DNA of 6,120 bases from NCBI GenBank assembly GCA_004525155.1, contig SPDA01000133.1:1-6120 (forward strand), written 5' to 3'. The notes beneath the pieces were generated by a model. That model ran no database searches. It was not told where the DNA came from and saw only the letters and a program-made list of their open reading frames with translations. Below are positions 1 through 5,716 of the stretch, in pieces (the stretch's first letter is position 1; each line of letters begins with the position of its first letter). This DNA is from Spirochaetales bacterium. GTDB lineage: Bacteria; Spirochaetota; Spirochaetia; SPDA01. A program made the translations under genes and the position numbers.

Positions 1-2
1 CG

Positions 3-1005
3 GATATAGGAAAAAGCATAACCTCCGCGGGGAGTATCAACGAAACCTTTACAGCGGTTATGGAGCATATCGGGACCATCTTCGCCCCTCTCAACTGGTC
101 TCTTCTTCTTAAAAAACCCTAAAACAGGCGAACTCAAATTCGCACTGGTGGTGGGCAGCGCGGTGGATACTCTCAAGGGCAGGTGCATTCCGGCAGGCAG
201 GGGGATAGCGGGATGGATAGCTGAACATGGCCAGGCAGTGATAATAGAAGATGTGACAAGGGACAGCCGTTTCGACCCTACCATGGACCAGATCAGCAAT
301 TTCACCACGGAGTCCATAATCGGCGTGCCGCTCAAAACAAAAAACAAGGTTTTCGGTGTAATAGAGCTGATCAACAAGCTGAACGGCAGCACTTTTACAG
401 CCCTTGAGTTTAAAACACTGTTAACTATCGCGGATTTTGCCGCCATAGCCATAGAGAAGGCCTACTATTTCAAGGCCCTGAAGCGCATAGCCACCGTTGA
501 CCCTCTCACCGGCGTCCTCAACAGGCGCAGCATGATAAGAATTCTGGAACACGAGAAGGAACGCAGCATCCGTCATAAAACCATGCTCTCGCTTCTTGTC
601 ATCGATATCGATAAATTCAAGGCCATAAACGACGATTCCGGCCACCTTGCCGGCGATGATGTGCTCAAAGCCCTTACCTCTCTGCTGCTGGCATGCGTGC
701 GGAAAGTTGACAGCGTTTGCAGGTACGGAGGAGACGAGTTTGTGGTAATCCTGCCGGAAACAGGGAAAGAGGCCGCCGAGGAAGTGCGCCAAAGGATAAT
801 GTCGAGATTGAGCGATTACAACAGGGAGGCTTCCCTCCCCTTTACCGTGAGTATCGGGGCCTATGCTTCCGCACCCGATAATCTTGACGACCTTTTTGCG
901 AAAGCGGATATGGATCTGTACAGGGAGAAAATCGAAAAGGATACTGCGTACATAGATAATTTATCGGAGCACCTGGAGGATTTTTTTGACGAGGAAAATA
1001 TCTGA
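3..1005 (+). CDS. GAF-GGDEF diguanylate cyclase, 5'-partial, with an apparent frameshift in the GAF domain
   Basis: Predicted cyclic di-GMP synthase (2 GTP to c-di-GMP) with a GAF sensory domain. The GAF part begins in the frame of base 3 (DIGKSITSAGSINETF, then NWSLLLKKP), meets TAA at 120-122, and continues in the +1 frame with KTGELKFALVVGSAVDTLKG and GIAGWIAEHGQAVIIEDV. The GGDEF domain is intact. Numbered from the GTG at 148, DPLTGVLNRR is at 118-127, the metal and substrate segment DIDKFKAINDDSGHLAGD at 153-170, and the active-site loop RYGGDEF at 192-198. An inhibitory I-site, RKVD, lies at 185-188, the usual five residues before GGDEF, so product inhibition is expected. A GTG at 148 could serve as a start, but it lacks a Shine-Dalgarno sequence and would cut the GAF domain in half, so I reject it. 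The true start is left of the window. The frame break could be a sequencing error, a pseudogenising indel or recoding. The family is certain; integrity is not. Confidence 0.9.
111..122 (+). other. Frameshift site in the GAF domain (A6-CCC-TAA)
   Basis: The bases AAAAAACCCTAA hold the point where the GAF reading frame changes. Upstream, the frame of base 3 is GAF-like and ends at the TAA of 120-122. Downstream, only the frame of base 1 is GAF-like. Removing one A from the A6 run gives LKNPKTGEL, close to the usual (D/N)PxTGEL turn of GAF domains. Slippage of one base on CCC-T would give LKKPKTGEL. Both repair the protein, and the homopolymer indel is the simpler explanation. Confidence 0.75.
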
Positions 1006-1043
1006 ACCTCTCGCCCCGGATTTCTTCACTCTGCTTCAGCCGG

Positions 1044-1592
1044 TCAAAACGTGTACCAGGCGGAAACCGCGGGTGTCAGGTTGATGAGGGCCCTGGCTCC
1101 GTAGTCCGGACCATAGAAGAGTCCCAGGCCAAGATCAAAGGTGAGTACAAGCCGGAAATGCGGAAGACTGACGATGGGGAACCTGCCGAATAAGGAAAAG
1201 TTAAAAATCCCCTGCCTGAAAATTTCCAGGAGAGACAGGGAATACTCGATCCTGAGGCCGATACCGTATTTGTTGAATAGCAGTCTTGCGCCCAGGGGCA
1301 GATAAAAGTTTGAGTGCAGATCTCCCATCACTTCAAACAGGTAGGTGAACCCTGTAAAGGGTATGAGGCTTACACTGTCCGGTCCGAAATCGAGAGGGAC
1401 CAGCACCCGCAATCCCAGTCCGGGAATGAAACCGGAAAAACCGAAGCTTACCTCCCCTCCGATGCCGACGGTCAGTTGATCAGCCTGTGATGTGTCTGCC
1501 GTTTCCGGCTGCCCTATGGTTTCCTGGGAGAACACAGCGGCGGAACACAGGAGTAATAAAACCGGCAGTATAATGGGCAGAAACCGTTTCAT
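1044..1592 (-). CDS. Small exported protein, probable outer-membrane beta-barrel
   Basis: Product of 182 aa that I cannot assign to a named family. I chose the ATG at 1592-1590 because it directly precedes a clear signal peptide (MKRFLPIILPVLLLLCSAAVFSQE, cleavage likely near residue 22-23) and has AGGT four bases upstream. The frame stays open to 1655, but those extra residues would precede the signal peptide. The Cys at 16 has Leu before it, so it is a poor lipobox. After an acidic linker (about 24-40), the chain alternates glycine and hydrophobic or aromatic residues in stretches such as TVGIGGEVSFGF, GIGLRIEYSLS and FRLVLTFDLGLGLFY. It ends in SAWYTF, a terminal aromatic Phe as in BAM-assembled outer-membrane proteins. 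About eight strands would fit, so a small OmpA- or OmpW-like barrel is inferred. It is convergent with the cyclase gene, leaving 38 bp with no convincing terminator. Confidence 0.72.
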   Translation of the reverse strand: MKRFLPIILPVLLLLCSAAVFSQETIGQPETADTSQADQLTVGIGGEVSFGFSGFIPGLGLRVLVPLDFGPDSVSLIPFTGFTYLFEVMGDLHSNFYLPLGARLLFNKYGIGLRIEYSLSLLEIFRQGIFNFSLFGRFPIVSLPHFRLVLTFDLGLGLFYGPDYGARALINLTPAVSAWYTF

Positions 1593-1682
1593 GGTGACCT
1601 GGTTCATTCTAAGCTTATATCCGGATTCGTGTAAAGATACCCGAAAGATTATCAAAAAACAGCCGCCGCCCCATGGTATCCC

Positions 1683-1712
1683 TTTATACGCACCGGCTTT
1701 TTGCGCTACAAT
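1683..1712 (+). promoter_or_regulatory. Putative sigma-70 promoter for the PRTase/TPR operon
   Basis: TTTATA (1683-1688) and TACAAT (1707-1712) are separated by 18 bases. The -35 matches TTGACA at four of six positions and the -10 matches TATAAT at five of six. Transcription would start near 1719, giving a leader of about 27 bases that contains the GGGAGG ribosome-binding site. Confidence 0.5.
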
Positions 1713-1734
1713 AGGTGCATAAATTACAGGGAAA

Positions 1735-1740
1735 GGGAGG
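1735..1740 (+). promoter_or_regulatory. Shine-Dalgarno sequence deciding the GTG start at 1746
   Basis: GGGAGG sits five bases before the GTG at 1746-1748. This favours that GTG over the in-frame TTG at 1701, which lies upstream of the predicted transcription start. Confidence 0.75.
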
Positions 1741-1745
1741 CGGAA

Positions 1746-2822
1746 GTGGACAGGATAGTGCTCAAGGCGTCCGATCTGGACGGGCTGTTAACGGAAAAGG
1801 ACAAAAAAAACTTAAGCTTGATGGAAGGCTATTATTCCAAGGCCATGGAATCGTTCAAGGTCATCAGCGCCGGTGTTGAAGGCAAAAGAAAAGAGCAGGA
1901 AAAAGACCATCTTATCCAGGTTTACAATGACATGGGAAAGCTGATGCAGGAAATAGTGAAGGAAGAACCCGGTATCCGCGTCTATTCCTTTGAAACGCCC
2001 CAGGTCCTGCACGGAGAGGCTTCCCGGATTATCGCAAAGCTCCGGAACACGAAAACACAGCACCATGAGTTCGTCTATTACATTCAGCGGGCCTATGAAA
2101 TCCTTTTCAACCTCGCCGTGGACGGCGCCAATACCAAGAAGAAAAATTATTTCATTATTAATACGCCCGTGAACATCCCTGTCCAGAATTTCGCGGTGCA
2201 CAAAATACCGGACATTGATCACGAAATCGAAAATTCCGTCATGTGTGTCATGCTCCGCGGCGCCCTTCTGCCCTCAATTATAATGTCCAAGGAAATCCAG
2301 GAGTATTCCAGCAAGGGATATGTGACACCCTTCGCCCTGTTCAGGATAAAGCGGAACGAAAGCAAAAAGGAGGTGGACATGGAGTACATCCTGGACCTCA
2401 AGAAATCCTACTTTAACCTGGAACTGCTTGACGGCAAGGACCTCGTGTTCGCCGATCACATGAATGCCACGGGCGGAAGCCTCGTAACCATCGTGAAATA
2501 CCTGCTGGATCAGGGAATAAAACCGCGATCCATCAAATTATTCAACGTCATTTCCGCCCTCAAAGGTTCTCTCCGCATAACCCGGGCGCTCCAGGATGTG
2601 ACGATTTATACCCTCTGGATGGATCCTGTCCTGAATGAACTGGCCTACATAATGCCGGGCCTGGGCGATGACGGCGACCGGCTTAACGGTCCCGATATGG
2701 ACGACGCTCCCAGGAACATAATTCAGCTTATCGCGGATTACGGCGCCGGTATAACTTCACTTTACCGGTCACAGGTCAGGAAAATAGAAGAAACCGTACT
2801 AAACAAGATTTCCATGCCATGA
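1746..2822 (+). CDS. Divergent uracil-phosphoribosyltransferase-like protein with N- and C-terminal extensions
   Basis: Cytosolic protein of 358 aa. Residues about 77-320 resemble uracil phosphoribosyltransferase, which makes UMP from uracil and [14 protein letters not shown] (101-110) matches the UPRT RDKNTxxxEF segment. MLRGALLP (169-176) stands where UPRT has ILRAGLG. The PRPP loop is [10 protein letters not shown] (236-245), against the canonical VDPMLATGGS. The uracil-site segment [13 protein letters not shown] (about 301-313) is close to YIVPGLGDAGDRL. Unlike the usual protein of about 210 aa, this one has about 76 mostly helical, charged residues in front and about 45 residues after the GDR motif. 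The RDE(E/T) stretch of UPRT is replaced by RIKRNES, so activity or substrate could have changed. The GTG start is supported by its Shine-Dalgarno sequence. The stop codon overlaps the start of the TPR lipoprotein gene. The fold is near certain; the uracil substrate is probable only. Confidence 0.85.
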   Translation: MDRIVLKASDLDGLLTEKDKKNLSLMEGYYSKAMESFKVISAGVEGKRKEQEKDHLIQVYNDMGKLMQEIVKEEPGIRVYSFETPQVLHGEASRIIAKLRNTKTQHHEFVYYIQRAYEILFNLAVDGANTKKKNYFIINTPVNIPVQNFAVHKIPDIDHEIENSVMCVMLRGALLPSIIMSKEIQEYSSKGYVTPFALFRIKRNESKKEVDMEYILDLKKSYFNLELLDGKDLVFADHMNATGGSLVTIVKYLLDQGIKPRSIKLFNVISALKGSLRITRALQDVTIYTLWMDPVLNELAYIMPGLGDDGDRLNGPDMDDAPRNIIQLIADYGAGITSLYRSQVRKIEETVLNKISMP

Positions 2823-3838
2823 TAAAACCCTTACGGCGTCCATCCCCGCGTTATCTGCTGTCTGCTCTGGCCCTTGCTGTCCTGGTCATGGGATGCGCCA
2901 CCGGTTTTCCCGAGGCCGATGCCGCGGGCCTCTATTACAATCTGGGAAACGCCTATTTCGAGCTCGAGCGATGGGACCTGGCCGCGGACGCGTACAAAAA
3001 GGCCATGGCCCTCGACAAGGACCTTCTTCAGGCTTCCTACAATCTCGCCAGGGTATATATTCAGACCGGAGATACGGAAGCCGGCATAGAAATGCTTAAC
3101 GGCCTGCTGCTGGAAGAGCCGGAAAATACGCTCCTGCTCAACACTCTCGGTTATGCCCTTACGCTCAAGGGAAGCGACGAAGAAGCCCTGGCGGTGTATG
3201 AGGCAGTTCTTGTCCGGAACGAATTCGACGCCCATGCGCTGTACAACCTGAGCCTCCTGCTTTGGAAGCTTGACCGCAAGGACGATTCCCTCGCTGTCAT
3301 GCTTAAAGCTTTTGTCCAGTCGCCGGAGGACAAAGACCTTCTTAAAAATCTGGCCCTGCTCAATATCGATCTCGGGAATACGGAGGATGCCCTGCGCTAT
3401 CTTGAAGCGTATACCGAAAAGGATCCGCAGAATGCCGACATGCTCGCAGCCCTGGGCGATACATACCTGAAGGAGGAATTTTTCGCCAAGGCCCTGGAAA
3501 CGTATGAAAAGGTTCTGGCCATAGATAAAGCGAGACCCGCTGTCATGTTCGAAAAAGCCTGGATTCTGCTTGCCGTCATCGGGGACGGGGAGAAGGGACT
3601 GGAAACCCTGGACCAGGCGGTTGTCGCGGGGTTCAATGACAGGGAGAGACTCCTGGAGCTCGCCAAAAACCCGGATCTTGTTAATCCGGACGAAGTGACA
3701 GCTTATCTCAAGGGAAAGGACCTTGTCAGCGAAGAGGATCTTGCTCCGGAAGAAGTGCCGCTTTCTCCGGAAGAGGGGCTGGATAAAGCGCTCCTTCCAG
3801 ACGATACACTTCTATTTGATTATCCAGAAAATCCGTAA
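2819..3838 (+). CDS. TPR-repeat lipoprotein
   Basis: Product of 339 aa. It starts with a basic, hydrophobic signal peptide and a lipobox VMGC, with the lipidated Cys at 26, so it should be anchored in a membrane facing the periplasm. Seven TPR units follow in exact 34-residue phase, at 36-69, 70-103, 104-137, 138-171, 172-205, 206-239 and 240-about 274. The first is the most typical ([20 protein letters not shown]). The C-terminal 40 residues are acidic, Pro/Glu-rich and carry a short (A/S)PEE repeat. TPR solenoids bind proteins or peptides, so a scaffolding role in the envelope is inferred. Its ATG overlaps the upstream TGA (ATGA, 2819-2822) and has no good Shine-Dalgarno sequence, which suggests translational coupling. 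The last 113 bp overlap the propeller gene on the other strand. Confidence 0.9.
   Translation: MIKPLRRPSPRYLLSALALAVLVMGCATGFPEADAAGLYYNLGNAYFELERWDLAADAYKKAMALDKDLLQASYNLARVYIQTGDTEAGIEMLNGLLLEEPENTLLLNTLGYALTLKGSDEEALAVYEAVLVRNEFDAHALYNLSLLLWKLDRKDDSLAVMLKAFVQSPEDKDLLKNLALLNIDLGNTEDALRYLEAYTEKDPQNADMLAALGDTYLKEEFFAKALETYEKVLAIDKARPAVMFEKAWILLAVIGDGEKGLETLDQAVVAGFNDRERLLELAKNPDLVNPDEVTAYLKGKDLVSEEDLAPEEVPLSPEEGLDKALLPDDTLLFDYPENP
3726..3838. other. 113-bp convergent antisense gene overlap
   Basis: The last 37 codons of the TPR lipoprotein gene (+) and the last 37 codons of the propeller gene (-) occupy the same DNA. On the minus strand this encodes the final propeller strand and the tail; on the plus strand, the acidic C-terminal tail. 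No terminator hairpin is visible between the two genes, so their transcripts should be complementary here. Confidence 0.8.
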
Positions 3839-5042
3839 AAGCCAGAATTTTTCCGTCCGGAGAAATGCCCAGGCCCGTTGGCTGATTCATGCCCCACACC
3901 CAGTCGATAATTTCCAGGCTTTCCGCGTCAAGAACATACACTTTGCCGAACCTGGGCCCTCTCAGCACATAATTCTCCGGATTGTTCGGCCCGCGGGAGG
4001 ATACGAAGAGGAATCTTCCGTCCGTTGAAAGTTTTATCGTGTTGAGTTTTTCGTCCAGGAATTTTTCCCTGACTATGGTATCCGTTTCGGTATCCAGTAT
4101 GACAATGCTCCCCCGGGCCATGTCCGAAAGGAATATCCTGCCTGTTGTAAGGTCCATAACGCTGTGCCGTTTGGCCCCCGCCCCGGCCTGAATGGATTTG
4201 AGTACCCTGTATTCCGACAGGCTTATTTTGTCCACTGTGCCGTAGGCATAGTTGCATACGTAAAGGAACTTGTTGTCCGGCGTAACGCTCATACCCCTCG
4301 GTGTGCCGGGGACCTTGACGACAGCGATCAGTTTTTTTGCGGGGGCGTCGAAGATGGAGACGGTTTCCGAAAGCCAGTTTGAAACGAAGGCGAGGGTTTC
4401 ATCCCCGGAGATGGTTATGACTTTTGACCAGCTTCCGCCCGTATAAAAGGAAGTTTTATAGGTAAAGGTCTCTAGATCGATGACATGTATCCGGTCCGTG
4501 GTCATCTGGGAAACCCATATTTCCCTGAGCCCCGGCAGGAAGGCAATCTCCACAAAACCTTTCTGTTTCGCGAAATTGTCGGGTATCGTTATGGTCTTAA
4601 TCTTTTCGAGGGTTTCTGCGGAGTAAAGCTCGATACCCGGACCGAAGAGCAGGGCGGACAGGAAAAATCTGCCGTCCGGGGTGAACTCGACACATTTTGG
4701 CTGGATGCCGGCCGGCAGGATGGATACGGCCCGCAGGTCGGCTTCCCGTTTTTCAAGTTTAACTTCCAGGAGCTGATCCTGTCGGGTGACAGTAATTTCC
4801 ACTGTTTTTTCTTCATAACCCGGCCGCCAGAATTCAAAAACATGGTCGCCGGGTCCCAGACTTACGGATTTGACGTAATCTGAAAAGGAAACGGGCTCCC
4901 TGGGCTTGCCGTCCACAGTCATTAAACAGTTTGCCGGCGCCATGCGGATATAAAGGTTGTACTGATTGGCCGCGAAGACGGCCCGGTCTGCAAGAAGGAG
5001 GAGAAGCGCCGCAATGATTCCCGCCAGCCGGCTTTTTTCCAT
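3726..5042 (-). CDS. Exported PEGA-like / YVTN-type seven-bladed beta-propeller protein
   Basis: Product of 438 aa, exported to the periplasm or cell surface. The frame is open to 5315, but I place the start at the ATG of 5042-5040 because a signal peptide begins there (MEKSRLAGIIAALLLLL, cleavage near AVFA-A at 24-25) and a promoter lies just upstream. Residues about 27-95 resemble a PEGA-type beta domain (ANCLMTVDGKPRE, then SLGPGDHVFEFWRPGYEEKTVEI). Residues about 105-416 hold seven propeller blades with recurring FTPDGRFF, VTPDNKFLYV, LSTDGRFLFVSS and [10 protein letters not shown] motifs, each followed by a D/S-x-x-V-x-x-I/L-D strand (for example RIHVIDLET). This is the YVTN/NHL-like architecture, usually a binding rather than catalytic fold. 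Blade 6 has an insertion (about 350-365). The final strand and the [18 protein letters not shown] tail lie inside the overlap with the TPR gene. No ligand can be named. Confidence 0.87.
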   Translation of the reverse strand: MEKSRLAGIIAALLLLLADRAVFAANQYNLYIRMAPANCLMTVDGKPREPVSFSDYVKSVSLGPGDHVFEFWRPGYEEKTVEITVTRQDQLLEVKLEKREADLRAVSILPAGIQPKCVEFTPDGRFFLSALLFGPGIELYSAETLEKIKTITIPDNFAKQKGFVEIAFLPGLREIWVSQMTTDRIHVIDLETFTYKTSFYTGGSWSKVITISGDETLAFVSNWLSETVSIFDAPAKKLIAVVKVPGTPRGMSVTPDNKFLYVCNYAYGTVDKISLSEYRVLKSIQAGAGAKRHSVMDLTTGRIFLSDMARGSIVILDTETDTIVREKFLDEKLNTIKLSTDGRFLFVSSRGPNNPENYVLRGPRFGKVYVLDAESLEIIDWVWGMNQPTGLGISPDGKILAFTDFLDNQIEVYRLEGALYPAPLPEKAALLPEQDPLR

Positions 5043-5050
5043 ATTAACGG

Positions 5051-5079
5051 AGTATACAGAAAAGGCAGATGTTTGTAAA
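5051..5079 (-). promoter_or_regulatory. Sigma-70 promoter of the propeller gene, start-codon proximal
   Basis: On the minus strand, TTTACA (5079-5074) and TATACT (5056-5051) are separated by exactly 17 bases, and each matches consensus at five of six positions. Only eight bases lie between the -10 box and the ATG at 5042. The predicted transcription start therefore falls at or within a few bases of the initiation codon, and no Shine-Dalgarno sequence is present. A leaderless or near-leaderless mRNA is inferred. Confidence 0.65.
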
Positions 5080-5132
5080 AGCCGGCCCCGGTAAAACTCA
5101 AGGACCCTTATGGCAGGACCGACAATGATTGT

Positions 5133-5633
5133 ATGAATAAAATGCTGGCTGTCCTTTTTATGGTTTTCGCCGCGGCTGCGTGCCTGCCCGCCGAAACGGT
5201 CATGGTTTCCATCCAGACCGAGGGGGATGTACCCCTGGCAGAGAACAAGGCTCTTCTTCCGGAAGCTTTTGCCATTGAAGACGGGATAATGAACGAGTTT
5301 TTCGATGAAGGGCACATCGTTTTCAACGCCGGCATCCTGGCCCCGGCACCTCCGGAACCGCCCTTCAAGGCGGAATCCGCCGGGATGCGGCTCGCAAAAT
5401 CGGGCGGAGCCTCTCTGCTTCTTGAAATTATCATCCGCTGGGCTTCCGGACCTTCCGATGACCAGCTTACCGTGGAAAGCGTTTATTTCCGGTTTATTCA
5501 GGTACTTTCAGGTAATATACTGGCCGACGGAGCGCTTGCAGCGGATACAATTTCTCCGGAATTCAAGAGCGCTCAGGAAATAGGCTTCGAAATGGGTAAA
5601 AATCTCGCCCGCCTGGCGCTTTCCGTACTGTAG
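5133..5633 (+). CDS. Exported protein of unknown function (possible lipoprotein)
   Basis: Product of 166 aa that I do not recognise. It begins with a signal peptide (MNKMLAVLFMVFAAAACLPAE). The Cys at 17 follows Ala-Ala-Ala, so lipoprotein processing is possible; cleavage by signal peptidase I after CLPA at 20 is the alternative. The mature part has an amphipathic helix (AFAIEDGIMNEFFDEGHIVFN, about 45-65), a proline-rich linker (APAPPEPPF, 70-78), a hydrophobic strand region (SLLLEIIIRW, about 94-103), another beta segment (LTVESVYFRFIQVLSGNILADG) and a C-terminal helix. The helix-then-strand pattern recalls small periplasmic alpha/beta proteins such as the LpoB/CsgG-type folds, but this is only an impression. 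The ATG at 5133 has no properly spaced Shine-Dalgarno sequence, and an in-frame ATG at 5142 is an alternative. The gene is divergent from the propeller gene with 90 bp between them. Its codon usage resembles that of its neighbours. Confidence 0.75.
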   Translation: MNKMLAVLFMVFAAAACLPAETVMVSIQTEGDVPLAENKALLPEAFAIEDGIMNEFFDEGHIVFNAGILAPAPPEPPFKAESAGMRLAKSGGASLLLEIIIRWASGPSDDQLTVESVYFRFIQVLSGNILADGALAADTISPEFKSAQEIGFEMGKNLARLALSVL

Positions 5634-5656
5634 CTCTTTCTGCAGGGCGCATTTAT

Positions 5657-5685
5657 TTTACAAAAGTCTTTTGATGTTGTATAAT
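5657..5685 (+). promoter_or_regulatory. Strong sigma-70 promoter for the RlpA-like gene
   Basis: TTTACA (5657-5662), 17 bases, then a perfect TATAAT (5680-5685). Transcription would start near 5692, about 25 bases before the ATG. The RlpA-like gene should therefore be transcribed independently of the gene upstream. Confidence 0.8.
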
Positions 5686-5703
5686 TTTTCCGATGATAGT
5701 ATC

Positions 5704-5708
5704 AGGAG
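5704..5708 (+). promoter_or_regulatory. Shine-Dalgarno sequence of the RlpA-like gene
   Basis: AGGAG lies eight bases before the ATG at 5717 and confirms that start. It is the best ribosome-binding site in the right half of the window. Confidence 0.75.
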
Positions 5709-5716
5709 TCTAAGGC

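Larger units (their letters stand above)
1593..1745. other. Divergent intergenic region between the beta-barrel gene and the PRTase-like gene
   Basis: 153 bp separating two divergent genes. It contains a plausible rightward promoter (1683-1712) and the Shine-Dalgarno sequence of the rightward gene. For the leftward gene I see a TTTACA-like box on the minus strand (about 1629-1634) but no good -10 at the right spacing, so its promoter is not assigned. An imperfect inverted repeat (AGCCG at 1661-1665 with CGGCT at 1694-1698, flanked by A and T runs) has a loop of about 28 bases and is of doubtful meaning. Confidence 0.5.

Noticed and set aside
148..150. GTG as the start of the cyclase gene
   Set aside because: No Shine-Dalgarno sequence, and it would cut a GAF domain whose first half is plainly encoded upstream in another frame.
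421..792. Open frame on the minus strand inside the cyclase gene
   Set aside because: It lies opposite the conserved GGDEF region, and its translation shows no domain, signal peptide or ribosome-binding site.
1006..1043. Terminator between the convergent cyclase and barrel genes
   Set aside because: The 38 bp contain no stable stem followed by a T run on either strand.
1661..1698. Inverted repeat AGCCG / CGGCT with A and T runs, read as a terminator
   Set aside because: The stem is only five base pairs, the loop is about 28 bases, and it lies between divergent genes where no terminator is needed.
3723..4028. Plus-strand open frame across the gene overlap
   Set aside because: It is antisense to conserved propeller blades and shows no protein-like features.
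5043..5315. Longer N-terminus for the propeller protein
   Set aside because: The extra residues precede a textbook signal peptide, overlap the divergent gene, and lie upstream of the predicted transcription start.
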